This document shows positions 54,455 through 63,069 of a stretch of DNA of 64,000 nt, in pieces. The stretch comes from Pseudahrensia aquimaris (GTDB taxonomy: Bacteria > Pseudomonadota > Alphaproteobacteria > Rhizobiales > Rhizobiaceae). The notes beneath the pieces were generated by a model, which searched no databases, was not told the DNA's origin, and worked only from the letters and a program-made list of their open reading frames with translations. The stretch covers positions 186,001-250,000 of the forward strand of contig NZ_JBHTJV010000003.1 in assembly GCF_042676045.1 (NCBI RefSeq). The letters are read 5' to 3'. Position 1 is the stretch's first letter, and the number at the start of each line of letters is the position of its first letter. A program made the position numbers and the translations under genes.

Positions 54455-55192
54455 TCAGATCATCGCCATACCGCCGTTCACGTGCAGGGTTTGACCCGTC
54501 ATGTAGGCAGTCTCGTCGGCTGCGAGGAACACCGCAGCGGCGGCGACTTCGGCGGGGGTTCCAAGTCGTTTGGAAGGAATGGTGGAGAGAATCGCTTCTT
54601 TTTGCTTTTCGTTCAGCGCGTCTGTCATCGGGGTTTCGATGAAGCCCGGCGCAATGCAATTGACGGTAACGCCTCGGCTGGCAATTTCCTGCGCCAGCGA
54701 TTTCGACATACCGATCATGCCAGCTTTCGACGCACAATAGTTTCCCTGTCCCGGATTACCCGTCACACCAACAACCGACGTGATGTTGATGATACGGCCA
54801 CCCTTGCGGCGCATCATGGGGAACACACATTCGCGGGTGAGACGGAACATCGAGGTAAGATTGATTTCGATCACGTCGTCCCACTGCTCGTCGCTCATGC
54901 GCACGAACAAGCCGTCTTTGGTGATGCCAGCATTGTTGACCAGAATATCCAGACCTTCCATTTCAGCCTCGACTTTGGCGGCGAGTTCTTTCACTGCGTC
55001 GCGGTCGCCCAGATTGGCGGGAAACACGTGGACACGCTCGCCCATGTCTTTCGCCAGAGCCTCCAGCTTTTCCGCGCGGGTGCCATGCAGGCCGACAATG
55101 GCGCCTTGGGCATGAAGCGAGCGGGCAATAGCTTCGCCCAACCCGCCGGACGCGCCGGTAACGAGGGCTTTTTTGCCTGTAAGATCAAACAT
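54455..55192 (-). CDS. fabG: 3-oxoacyl-ACP reductase
   Basis: A 245-residue SDR with LVTGASGGLGEAIA for NADP, the active-site serine in NITSVVG and YCASKAG for the Y-x-x-x-K pair. The C-terminal YMTGQTLHVNGGMAM is typical of FabG. It stands between fabD and acpP on the minus strand, as in most bacteria. Confidence 0.97.
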   Translation of the reverse strand: MFDLTGKKALVTGASGGLGEAIARSLHAQGAIVGLHGTRAEKLEALAKDMGERVHVFPANLGDRDAVKELAAKVEAEMEGLDILVNNAGITKDGLFVRMSDEQWDDVIEINLTSMFRLTRECVFPMMRRKGGRIINITSVVGVTGNPGQGNYCASKAGMIGMSKSLAQEIASRGVTVNCIAPGFIETPMTDALNEKQKEAILSTIPSKRLGTPAEVAAAAVFLAADETAYMTGQTLHVNGGMAMI

Positions 55193-55343
55193 TGGATTAG
55201 CTCTCCTATGGCCTGCGTGGAAAAACTCTGAGTCTTTTCAGACGGTCCGCAGGCTTTCTTTAAAATCTGATTCGGGTTTGTCACACCTTGGGTGAAACGG
55301 TTGAGGTGATGATTCAAGTGCCTGAATTGAAGTGACTCGCGGC

Positions 55344-56282
55344 TTACGCCAGCACCTGCATCACCTTTTCGATGTCGGCGGGTGTGTTGACGGCAATGCC
55401 TTCCATGTCCCGATCAATGCGGCGAGCTAGGCCGGTGAGTACTTTGCCTGCGCCGATTTCGAGAATGCGGCTCACTCCCTGCTCTGACATGTATTCCACG
55501 CTTTCCGCCCAGCGCACACGTCCTGTCACCTGCTCGACGAGCCGTTTTCGAATGTCGTCGGGATGAGAAATTGGATCCGCCAGCACGTTTGCGATCAACG
55601 GCACGATTGTGGCTTCTACGTCGACATTGGCGAGAGCCTCCGCCATTGCGTCGGCGGCGGGTTGCATGAGCGCCGAGTGGAATGGTGCAGAGACCGGCAA
55701 CATCAGTGCGCGTTTTGCCCCTGCCTCCTTTGCCGCTTCCGAGGCGCGCTCGACAGCGCCCTTGTGGCCGGAAATGACCAATTGGCCACCGCCATTGTCG
55801 TTGGCGATTTGAACCGCGTCACCATCCTGCGTGGCGGCGGCGCAGATGGCTTCAACCTGGTCCATTTCCAGACCGATGATGGCAGCCATAGCGCCTTTGC
55901 CAGCTGGAACGGCAGCTTGCATGGCGTTGCCACGGATCCGCAGCAGGCGAGCTGTATCGCCCACGGTAAGTGCGTGCGCAGCCGCGAGGGCTGAATATTC
56001 GCCCAACGAATGACCCGCGACGTAGTTCGCATGGGTGACTTGGAATCCCTGCGCTTCCATCGCACGTAAGGCTGCAATGCTGACGGCCATCAAAGCGGGT
56101 TGTGCGTTGGCGGTCAGCGTCAGCGTTTCTTCGGGGCCGTTCCAGATTATATCGGACAGCTTTTCTCCCAGCGCCTCGTCCACTTCATCGAACACGGCTT
56201 TGGCTTCAGGAAACGCATCGGCCAGTTCTTTGCCCATGCCAACGGATTGCGAGCCTTGTCCGGGAAATGTGAGTGCGAGCAT
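55344..56282 (-). CDS. fabD: Malonyl-CoA--ACP transacylase
   Basis: A 312-residue enzyme with FPGQGSQSVGMGKEL at the start, nucleophile serine in GHSLGEYSALAA (near 92) and the histidine in SAPFHSALM. It loads malonyl groups on ACP. 151 bp separate it from fabG, with no strong terminator seen. Confidence 0.97.
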   Translation of the reverse strand: MLALTFPGQGSQSVGMGKELADAFPEAKAVFDEVDEALGEKLSDIIWNGPEETLTLTANAQPALMAVSIAALRAMEAQGFQVTHANYVAGHSLGEYSALAAAHALTVGDTARLLRIRGNAMQAAVPAGKGAMAAIIGLEMDQVEAICAAATQDGDAVQIANDNGGGQLVISGHKGAVERASEAAKEAGAKRALMLPVSAPFHSALMQPAADAMAEALANVDVEATIVPLIANVLADPISHPDDIRKRLVEQVTGRVRWAESVEYMSEQGVSRILEIGAGKVLTGLARRIDRDMEGIAVNTPADIEKVMQVLA

Positions 56283-56357
56283 TGTTTGGGTATCCTCAAC
56301 GTTGTGTTAGTTTCGTTTGAGGGCTCGGCCTTCTATCGTCAAGACCTAGCGCCGGAA

Positions 56358-58007
56358 CTAGCGCTGATGCAGTGATGTGACAGTCATGCGTGGGGCCAGT
56401 CCCTCGGGATCCACAATCAGATCGAGCACCGCTCCTGTGGGCGAGGCGCAGGCGCGGTCGAAGGCTGCGGGAAATTCATCTGTCTGCGTGATTTGCTCGC
56501 CATACATTCCGTATGCGTGGGCGAGTGCGGCGAAATCCGGGTTGACGATCTGAGTGCCGCTGACGCGCGTGGGATAATCGCGCTCCTGATGCATGCGGAT
56601 CGTGCCGTATTGGCCGTTGTTCAAAATCAAAATCACAGGCGCCGCACCATGCTGAAGCGCGGTGCCGAGTTCCTGACAGTTCATCTGAAAGTCGCCGTCG
56701 CCTGCAAAACACAGCACGAAGCGTGTCGGGTCATGGATTTTCGCCATCACGGCAGCGGGAACGCCCGCGCCCATCGCGCCGGACTGGGGACCGAGCAATG
56801 TCATGGCTTCACCATAAGGCAGATGACGGCTGGGCCAGATGGCGAAATTGCCTGCTCCATTGGTGACAATGGCATCCGGCGGCAAGGCGGTGCGCAAATG
56901 GGCGACCACGGTACTCATGTCCAGCGCACCGGGCTGCGGTGGCGTTTCAACCGTTGTTTCCCAAGCGGCGTGAACCTCTTGCGTGCGTTTGGCCCAGACG
57001 GGCGCTTCAATCGGGTCCAATGCAGCAAGAGTGTTGAGTGCGGCGTTCGGGCAGGAAAGGACTGCGAGATCAGGGGTGAAAATCTTGCCGATTTCCGCCT
57101 CGCTGGCGTGAATATGAACCAGTGGTTTGTCGAAGGTCGCGGGATCGAACAGCGTGTAACCATCGGTCAGCATTTCACCGAAACGCACGTTGACGGCGAT
57201 CAAGAGGTCGCTCTCGTCAAGGAATTTGCGGACGTGTGGCGGCATACCCACACCGGCATCACCAGCATAAGAGGGCGAAGCGTTGTCCATCAGGTCTTGA
57301 GACCGGAAAGCCGAGACGACGGGCAATGTATTGGCTTCTGCAAAGCGCTTCAAAGCCGCCTGCCCGCTCGCGTTCCAGCCACCGCCGCCGACAATCAGCA
57401 CCGGCTTGTGCGCTGCAGCGAGACGCTCGCGGATGGCCTTTGAATCAACGTCGGTCATATGCGGTTTCGCGGCCACGATTTTGCCCCGTGGCAGGGCTGT
57501 ACATTCTTCGGTCAGCATGTCTTCCGGCAGAGCGACCACCACCGGACCGGGTCTTCCTGCAAGCGCCACCTGAAAGGCGCGGGCGACGATTTCCGGCACG
57601 CGATTTGGATCGTCAATTTCAACGGCCCATTTCGCCATGGAGCCGAACACAGCCTTGTAGTCAAGTTCCTGAAACGCTTCGCGTCCCTTCATGGAGCGGG
57701 CAATCTGGCCCACGAAAACCACCATTGGCGAGGAATCTTGCATGGCGGTGTGGATGCCGATTGAGGCGTTGGTCGCTCCCGGCCCACGGGTAACAAAGCA
57801 AATGCCGGGCTTGCCCGTCAGCTTGCCGTAGGCCTCGGCCATGAAGGCCGCCCCGCCCTCGTTGCGCGTGCCGATGAATTTGAAGGCATTCGAGACGTCA
57901 TGCAGCGCATCGAGAACGGCAAGATAGCTCTCTCCCGGCACGCCGAAACCCATTTCGACCTCCTGATTGAGGAGGCATTGCACGAGGACTTGGGCGGCGG
58001 TGGGCAT
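56358..58007 (-). CDS. Thiamine-diphosphate enzyme, acetolactate-synthase-like
   Basis: A 549-residue ThDP enzyme with the three-domain plan of acetolactate synthases. The N-terminal part carries the catalytic glutamate in GTRNEGGAAFMAEAYG (near 50). The central domain and the C-terminal ThDP site GDGDFQMNCQELGTAL...NN (near 434) follow. No FAD or small-subunit partner is nearby, so it may be another member, such as a pyruvate oxidase, benzoylformate-type or sulfoacetaldehyde enzyme. ATG 58007 is preferred over 58106. It starts 27 bp after the tetR gene, so both are probably one transcript under the operators at 58577-58642. Confidence 0.85.
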   Translation of the reverse strand: MPTAAQVLVQCLLNQEVEMGFGVPGESYLAVLDALHDVSNAFKFIGTRNEGGAAFMAEAYGKLTGKPGICFVTRGPGATNASIGIHTAMQDSSPMVVFVGQIARSMKGREAFQELDYKAVFGSMAKWAVEIDDPNRVPEIVARAFQVALAGRPGPVVVALPEDMLTEECTALPRGKIVAAKPHMTDVDSKAIRERLAAAHKPVLIVGGGGWNASGQAALKRFAEANTLPVVSAFRSQDLMDNASPSYAGDAGVGMPPHVRKFLDESDLLIAVNVRFGEMLTDGYTLFDPATFDKPLVHIHASEAEIGKIFTPDLAVLSCPNAALNTLAALDPIEAPVWAKRTQEVHAAWETTVETPPQPGALDMSTVVAHLRTALPPDAIVTNGAGNFAIWPSRHLPYGEAMTLLGPQSGAMGAGVPAAVMAKIHDPTRFVLCFAGDGDFQMNCQELGTALQHGAAPVILILNNGQYGTIRMHQERDYPTRVSGTQIVNPDFAALAHAYGMYGEQITQTDEFPAAFDRACASPTGAVLDLIVDPEGLAPRMTVTSLHQR

Positions 58008-58033
58008 GGGCAAGGGTTCCGGAAAATTAGAGA

Positions 58034-58567
58034 CTAGAGGTCGAAATCGGGCGGCAAGATGGTTTTGCTGCCTGCAGCTTTGAGCACAAGATTGCCTTCC
58101 AACCAAACAAGAATTCTTTGGACCGCTTCTTCGGGATCGGGATCCGACAGAGGAAGGCGCAAGAGCAGCCAGTCGTGAAACGTGCCGATCACCTCACCGG
58201 CGATGGAGCGGTATACCTCGCCCTCTCTTTCGGCCATTGCGAGCATATCGAACCAGACGTGGAGAAATGCCCGGCCGCCTTCGCTGCTGATTTGCTCCAT
58301 CACCTCCTCCGCGCATTGCCTCCGGCTCTGCGCCCTCTCCTGCGGGAGCGACGTGTTGAGCCTTGCCCGAACGATGGATGCTATATGGTGAGCGATCTGT
58401 GCGACCAGACGGTCCTTCGAACCGAAATGGTAGATCAACATGCGGTCGCTTGTTCCGGCGGCGTTAGCCAGCGGCCTGAGACTGGCGTTCTGCAAGCCAT
58501 GCTGCATCACATGGGCGGCAAGCTGTTCGAGATAGGTTTCCGGTCCGGCAGGCACGATCATCCTCAT
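58034..58567 (-). CDS. TetR-family transcriptional regulator
   Basis: A 177-residue regulator with an N-terminal TetR helix-turn-helix (residues about 25-60: LRPLANAAGTSDRMLIYHFG) and a short effector domain. It sits upstream of the ThDP enzyme and divergent from the membrane protein gene. Three nearly identical dyads directly upstream are its probable operators, giving autoregulation of both directions. Confidence 0.92.
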   Translation of the reverse strand: MRMIVPAGPETYLEQLAAHVMQHGLQNASLRPLANAAGTSDRMLIYHFGSKDRLVAQIAHHIASIVRARLNTSLPQERAQSRRQCAEEVMEQISSEGGRAFLHVWFDMLAMAEREGEVYRSIAGEVIGTFHDWLLLRLPLSDPDPEEAVQRILVWLEGNLVLKAAGSKTILPPDFDL

Positions 58568-58576
58568 TCACATAAA

Positions 58577-58642
58577 TGTAGCGAAAGCTACATAATGTTA
58601 TTGTAGCGAACGCTACGCATCGATTATGTTGCGAATGCTACA
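58577..58642. promoter_or_regulatory. Three TetR operators at 25-bp spacing
   Basis: Three 16-bp sites of consensus TGTAGCGAANGCTACA start at 58577, 58602 and 58627. The first is a perfect dyad apart from its centre, the second changes its last base, and the third its fourth base. Starts are exactly 25 bp apart. The block fills the 98-bp gap between the TetR start and the gene at 58666. Confidence 0.85.
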
Positions 58643-58665
58643 CTTTCACAACAGGAGCTTCAATC

Positions 58666-59097
58666 ATGGACATTTTCACCCTCACCGCCGCTGCGGCTGC
58701 CGTTGGTCTGGTCATTTTTGTTTTAATCCTAGCCACAGGTGCAAAAGCGCACCGTGGCCGATCATGGCTTTTGTCGGCGGGGCTCAGCGTCGCCTTTCTT
58801 GGCTGGTCGCTGTTTGCCATCGCCAGCGAGGGCATGTTCGGCTTCTGGACAGAACACGTTCGCAATGCGTGGGGAAACCAGATCTGGTTTGATTTGCTGC
58901 TGGCCGTGGGCGTTGCGCTGACTTTCATGATGCCAAAAGCGAAAGCCTTGGGCATGAACGTCACGCTTTGGTCGCTGCTGGTTCTGGCTACGGGCTGCAT
59001 TGGTCTGACCGCGATGGCCGCGCGGATTTTCTACCTAGAAGGGAAATCGGTCAGTGAAAAAACAAACACCCGGCTGCATGTGCAACCGGGTGCTTAA
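58666..59097 (+). CDS. Four-helix membrane protein, unknown
   Basis: A 143-residue protein with four hydrophobic segments (about 8-25, 34-53, 74-90, 99-118). A family-like stretch is FWTEHVRNAWGNQIWFDLLL. The start follows ACAGGAGC. The last residues (KTNTRLHVQPGA) are encoded by the inverted repeat of a minus-strand terminator for the liv operon. It is controlled with the tetR gene by the shared operators. Confidence 0.78.
   Translation: MDIFTLTAAAAAVGLVIFVLILATGAKAHRGRSWLLSAGLSVAFLGWSLFAIASEGMFGFWTEHVRNAWGNQIWFDLLLAVGVALTFMMPKAKALGMNVTLWSLLVLATGCIGLTAMAARIFYLEGKSVSEKTNTRLHVQPGA
59061..59092 (-). terminator. liv operon terminator inside the neighbouring coding end
   Basis: On the minus strand CACCCGG-TTGCACATGCAG-CCGGGTG followed by TTTGTTTTTT. 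Inner TGCA pairs extend the stem. It lies in the last codons of the convergent membrane protein, 28 bp beyond the livK stop. Confidence 0.85.
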
Positions 59098-59120
59098 ATT
59101 TTCGGAAACCGAAGACCGTC

Positions 59121-60314
59121 TTAGCGGATTTTCACCGTGGCGAATTTGCCGTCTTTGACTTCCAGTTCCTTGTAGGAACCAGCAGCTTCGCCGACTTCTG
59201 TAAAGGTCACGTTGGACGCGCCTTCATAGTCAACCTGACCGCCGTTTTTGAGGATTTCCAGTGCCTTGGCAAGTTCACCTGGCAGGATTTTCTCGCCCGG
59301 TGCGTTGGCGACTTCCATCACCTTCGCCTGAATGGCTGCGCGGTCTGTTGAACCGGCTGCCTGCATGGCGAGGATCATCAACGCAGCCGCGTCGTATGAT
59401 TCCGGCATGAAGGGGCCGTCGTTCTTGGCAAGACCACCAGCGGTCGCGACTTCCTTGAACTTGGCTGCGCCTTCGGATTCAGAACCCGGCAGGGTGCCGA
59501 TCGTGCCGTTCAGATCTGCGCCAATAGCTTCGATCAGGCTTTCGCCAATCATGCCGTCTGCCAGAATGAACTGGTCGAACGCGCCGGTGTCGAGCGAAGT
59601 CTGGATAATGCCTTTACCGCCTTGGTCGACATAGCCGAATACTGCAAGGTGCTTGGAACCGGAAGCAGCGAGTGCGCCGACTTCAGCGGAATAGTCGGCC
59701 TTGCCGTCTTCGTGAGCAGCAGAGATCGAGATCTTGCCACCGTTTGCGGTGAATGCGGTTGCGAACGCATCCGAAAGGCCCTTGCCGTAGTCGTTGTTCG
59801 TGTAGGTCACGGCGACTTCGGTGATGCCGCGGTCTTTCAACACTTCAGCCAAAACCTGACCCTGACGGGCGTCGGATGGGGCTGTGCGGAAGAAGAAACC
59901 TTTGTCTTCGATGGTCGTCAGCGCTGGCGATGTCGCGGAAGGCGAAATCATCGTCACGCCGTTCGGCACGCCGACATTGTTTGCGATTGCGGTTGTCACG
60001 CCGGAGCAGTCTGCGCCCATGATAGCGACAACACCGTCCGATGTGATGAGTTTTTCAGCGGCAGCCGAAGCGGCCGCAGCGTCCGTGCAGGTGGAGTCCC
60101 CGCGCACGGGCACGATTACTTTGCCATCGAGCAGCATTTTAGAATCGGAAGCTTCTTTCATGGCGAGTTCAGCGGCTGCGGCCATGTCTGGCGTCAGCGA
60201 TTCAATCGGGCCGGTGAAGCCCAGGATAACGCCCATTTTGACCTCGTGGCCGCCGGCGAATGCTGATGTCGCAAGGCCCGCAAGAATGGTCGTGGTGAGA
60301 AGAAGTTTCTTCAT
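59121..60314 (-). CDS. livK: Branched-chain amino acid ABC transporter, binding protein
   Basis: A 397-residue periplasmic protein with a signal peptide (MKKLLLTTTILAGLATSAFA) and the type I receptor fold of leucine/isoleucine/valine-binding proteins (VKMGVILGFTGPIESLTPDM, VAIMGADCSGVTTAIAN). It delivers amino acids or related compounds to LivHM. The frame is open to 60707, but ATG 60314 after GGGAGAG is the start. It is last in the operon, after livM, with a hairpin in the 194-bp gap. Confidence 0.92.
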   Translation of the reverse strand: MKKLLLTTTILAGLATSAFAGGHEVKMGVILGFTGPIESLTPDMAAAAELAMKEASDSKMLLDGKVIVPVRGDSTCTDAAAASAAAEKLITSDGVVAIMGADCSGVTTAIANNVGVPNGVTMISPSATSPALTTIEDKGFFFRTAPSDARQGQVLAEVLKDRGITEVAVTYTNNDYGKGLSDAFATAFTANGGKISISAAHEDGKADYSAEVGALAASGSKHLAVFGYVDQGGKGIIQTSLDTGAFDQFILADGMIGESLIEAIGADLNGTIGTLPGSESEGAAKFKEVATAGGLAKNDGPFMPESYDAAALMILAMQAAGSTDRAAIQAKVMEVANAPGEKILPGELAKALEILKNGGQVDYEGASNVTFTEVGEAAGSYKELEVKDGKFATVKIR

Positions 60315-60458
60315 GTGTCTCTCCCTGTTGAGAAGGTTTGGCCTCGTGTTGGAAGCCGGTCTGATGAGCCCGCTTATGCCAGATTGGCGCAGCGGATCGT
60401 TTTGGTTTGACGTCGTTCGATTAGAAAGGGTTTGAAGCCCCCCTTCTCTATCTGTCTG

Positions 60459-60486
60459 CAATTTCCCATTTTTTAATGGGCAATTG
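60459..60486. other. Hairpin in the livM-livK gap
   Basis: Arms CAATTTCCCATT (60459-60470) and AATGGGCAATTG (60475-60486) pair with one mismatch around TTTT. There is no T-run on the minus strand. It may protect or process mRNA so that livK is made in excess, as is usual for binding proteins. Confidence 0.5.
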
Positions 60487-60508
60487 CAAATGGTTTTCGC
60501 AAGCCTCC

Positions 60509-61885
60509 TTACGCCTGGGATTGTTGTCGTTCCGGCAGCACGCCGCCGGGCGAAAAGCGCATGACAAGAAGCATCACCGCACCCATGATGATGAGGCGCA
60601 TGTGTTGGGCACTGTCGAGCAGGTGTGTGCGAAGCCACGAACCATCTTCCATGCCTTGTGTGACCACTCCCATGAACCAATTGCCTACGGGTTCGGCCTC
60701 GATCCAAATGAACCAGATGAGAAACCCGCCGAAGACAGCGCCAAGATTGTTGCCCGAACCGCCAACGATCACCATCACCCAGATGAGGAACGTGTAGCGC
60801 AAGGGCTGGTAGGTCGACGGGGTGAATTGCCCGTCCAGCGTGGTGAGCATTGCACCTGCAATTCCGACGACCGCTGAACCCAGAATGAAAATTTGCAAAT
60901 GGCGACGGGTGACATTCTTGCCCATTGCCGCGGCCGATACTTCATTGTCGCGAATGGCACGCACCATGCGCCCCCAAGGCGACGCGAGCGCCAAAACACA
61001 CAGCGCCAAGACAGCCAGCAGAACGGCGGTGAAGAGGCCCGTGTAGCACAGTTTCACGAAAAGGCTGGAACCTTCGATGACCGCATCTCGCAGAACGGTG
61101 GTACGGGCGTCTCCTGTCAGCCCTTCGAGACGACTGGAGAAAAACCACTCTACCCAGCCCGCAAAGACTTCACTTTCCTGAAGCTGCAATTCGTATGGCA
61201 CGGGGCGGTCCAAGCCGGTAACGTTTTTCACGCCGCGGGTGAGCCAGTCTTCGTTTTTCATCGTGGCGATGAGAATTTCGGAAATGCCGAGCGTGGCGAT
61301 AGCGAGATAGTCGGAACGCAGGCCAAGAGCGACCTTGCCGATGAACCACGCGATACCAGCGGCGAATAGGCCACCCACGAACCATGAAAAAATGATCGGC
61401 AAGCCCAAACCGCCGAGATAGCCGGAACTCGCGGGATTATCTGCCTCAATCGCATTGACCGCCGGATCGTAGACCGAACGAATAAGGAAATAACCGCCGA
61501 GAGCGACAATGAAGATCACCGCGTTCTTCGTGCCGCCTGAGCGCATTCGCTTGACGATGAACCAGATTGCGGCGGCGACCATGGCAGTTAGCACCCCTGC
61601 CCCCAAAATGCCCAGGCCACCTGCTGCCCATGCGGTTGGCACGGGTGGTTTGGACACGAGCAAAGCGGCTACACCGCCGAGTGCCGCGAAGCCCATGATC
61701 CCGACATTGAACAGGCCCGCGTAGCCCCACTGAATGTTCACCCCCAGCGCCATAATGGCGGAGATGATGCACAAATTCAGGATCGACAGCATGACGTTCC
61801 ACGACTGGAAATAGCCGACGATTAGCAGCAGCACGGCCATGATCGTGAAAACAAAGACGGCGCGGGAATTGCCTTGCAGGGTCAT
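60509..61885 (-). CDS. livM: Branched-chain amino acid ABC transporter permease LivM
   Basis: A 458-residue permease with nine or ten transmembrane segments. NIQWGYAGLFNVGIMGFAALGG is the typical first loop, and the EAA-like region is near SAAAMGKNVTRRHLQIFILGSAVVGIAG. An insertion of about 80 residues (about 215-295) makes it longer than the Escherichia coli protein, as in other alphaproteobacterial members. Its start overlaps the livH stop. Confidence 0.93.
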   Translation of the reverse strand: MTLQGNSRAVFVFTIMAVLLLIVGYFQSWNVMLSILNLCIISAIMALGVNIQWGYAGLFNVGIMGFAALGGVAALLVSKPPVPTAWAAGGLGILGAGVLTAMVAAAIWFIVKRMRSGGTKNAVIFIVALGGYFLIRSVYDPAVNAIEADNPASSGYLGGLGLPIIFSWFVGGLFAAGIAWFIGKVALGLRSDYLAIATLGISEILIATMKNEDWLTRGVKNVTGLDRPVPYELQLQESEVFAGWVEWFFSSRLEGLTGDARTTVLRDAVIEGSSLFVKLCYTGLFTAVLLAVLALCVLALASPWGRMVRAIRDNEVSAAAMGKNVTRRHLQIFILGSAVVGIAGAMLTTLDGQFTPSTYQPLRYTFLIWVMVIVGGSGNNLGAVFGGFLIWFIWIEAEPVGNWFMGVVTQGMEDGSWLRTHLLDSAQHMRLIIMGAVMLLVMRFSPGGVLPERQQSQA

Positions 61886-62892
61886 ATTACTTTCCCTTTC
61901 AGCAGGCCGGTCGGGCGCACGAGCAGGACCAGAACCAGAATGATGAATGAGACGGCGAATTTATAATCCGTCGATAGCAATTGCATCAGCCCGTCCGGCG
62001 CCCAGCTTTCGGGCACGAGGTAGGTCAGGAACTTTTTGTAGGCATAGGTGACGAGAACTTCAGAGAAAGCCACGACGAAGCCACCCAAAATAGCTCCAAC
62101 CGGCTGCCCCACACCGCCGACAATGGCAGCGGCAAACATCGGCAGCAGCAATTGGAAATAGGTGAACGGCTTGAAGCTCTTGTCGAGGCCGTAAAGCACG
62201 CCTGCAATGGTGGCCAGCGCGGCGGCGATGATCCATGTGACGGCAACAACTTTTTTGGGATCGATGCCCGAAAGGAGCGCCAAGTCTTCGTTGTCGGAGA
62301 AGGCGCGCATGGACTTGCCAGTGCGGGTTTTGTTGAGGAACCAGAAGAGCGCTGCCACCAAAATGACGGCGACAACAACAGTGAGCAATTGCGAAGACTT
62401 GATCGCCAAGCCTTCCTCCAAACCCAGCGCGTCACGGAAATCGCGGGCGCGAACAATGAAGCGTTCGCCGTCGAAGAAGTTCTGATCGTCCGGCCCGATG
62501 ATGAAGCGCACGATGCCATTCATGACGAACATCACGCCGACCGAGGCCATAACCATGCGGATCGGCGGGGCTTTGACCAGTCTGTAATGAGAATAGACCA
62601 GCTTGTCGGTGAGCAACGCGAAGGCGGCTGTGAAAGCGACGCCAAACGGCAGAGCCAGCAGCGCGGTTGGCAGGAAGCCAAGCGAAAGGCCAAGGCTCTG
62701 GAACCACCACGTAAACAGGATCGTCACCATCGTTCCGAACGCCATCGTGTCGCCGTGGGCGAAATTGGCAAAGCGTAGGATGGAGTAGAGCAACGTGATG
62801 CCCAGCGCCCCCAGCGCCAGCTGTGAGCCGTAGGCGAGGCCGGGAATGAGCACGAAATTGGCGAACAGGACGAGGGCGTCTAGAACCTCCAT
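61882..62892 (-). CDS. livH: Branched-chain amino acid ABC transporter permease LivH
   Basis: A 336-residue permease. LALGALGITLLYSILRFANFAHGDTMAFG is the family opening by position 22-50, and the later LSGIDPKKVVAVTWIIAA is the coupling loop. ATG 62892 follows AAGGAGC and is preferred over 62934. A palindromic repeat separates it from livF. Confidence 0.93.
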   Translation of the reverse strand: MEVLDALVLFANFVLIPGLAYGSQLALGALGITLLYSILRFANFAHGDTMAFGTMVTILFTWWFQSLGLSLGFLPTALLALPFGVAFTAAFALLTDKLVYSHYRLVKAPPIRMVMASVGVMFVMNGIVRFIIGPDDQNFFDGERFIVRARDFRDALGLEEGLAIKSSQLLTVVVAVILVAALFWFLNKTRTGKSMRAFSDNEDLALLSGIDPKKVVAVTWIIAAALATIAGVLYGLDKSFKPFTYFQLLLPMFAAAIVGGVGQPVGAILGGFVVAFSEVLVTYAYKKFLTYLVPESWAPDGLMQLLSTDYKFAVSFIILVLVLLVRPTGLLKGKVI

Positions 62893-62927
62893 ACTATGCT
62901 CCTTGCCTATGGGTAAGCACGGTTGCG

Positions 62928-63054
62928 CCCCCACCCCAATCGGCTACGCCTCTTGGGCCTCCCCCATAGGTGGAGGCGAAGAGAGATCGAAACGGCATGG
63001 CGCTGCCTCCCCCTTGAGGGGAGGCCGGAGAACCAACGCTGATCCGGGTGGGGG
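62928..63054. repeat. Nested palindromic repeat within the liv operon
   Basis: The 177-bp gap between livF and livH holds CCCCCACCC (62928-62936) facing GGGTGGGGG (63046-63054), and inside them GCCTCC/GGAGGC (62957-62977) and GCCTCCCC-CTTGA-GGGGAGGC (63005-63025). This looks like a dispersed REP-type element of Alphaproteobacteria. Confidence 0.7.
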
Positions 63055-63069
63055 AAAGTTCGTTCATCA

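Noticed and set aside
56493..57443. Plus-strand frame of 316 codons opposite the ThDP enzyme
   Set aside because: Shadow of a gene with full catalytic motifs on the other strand.
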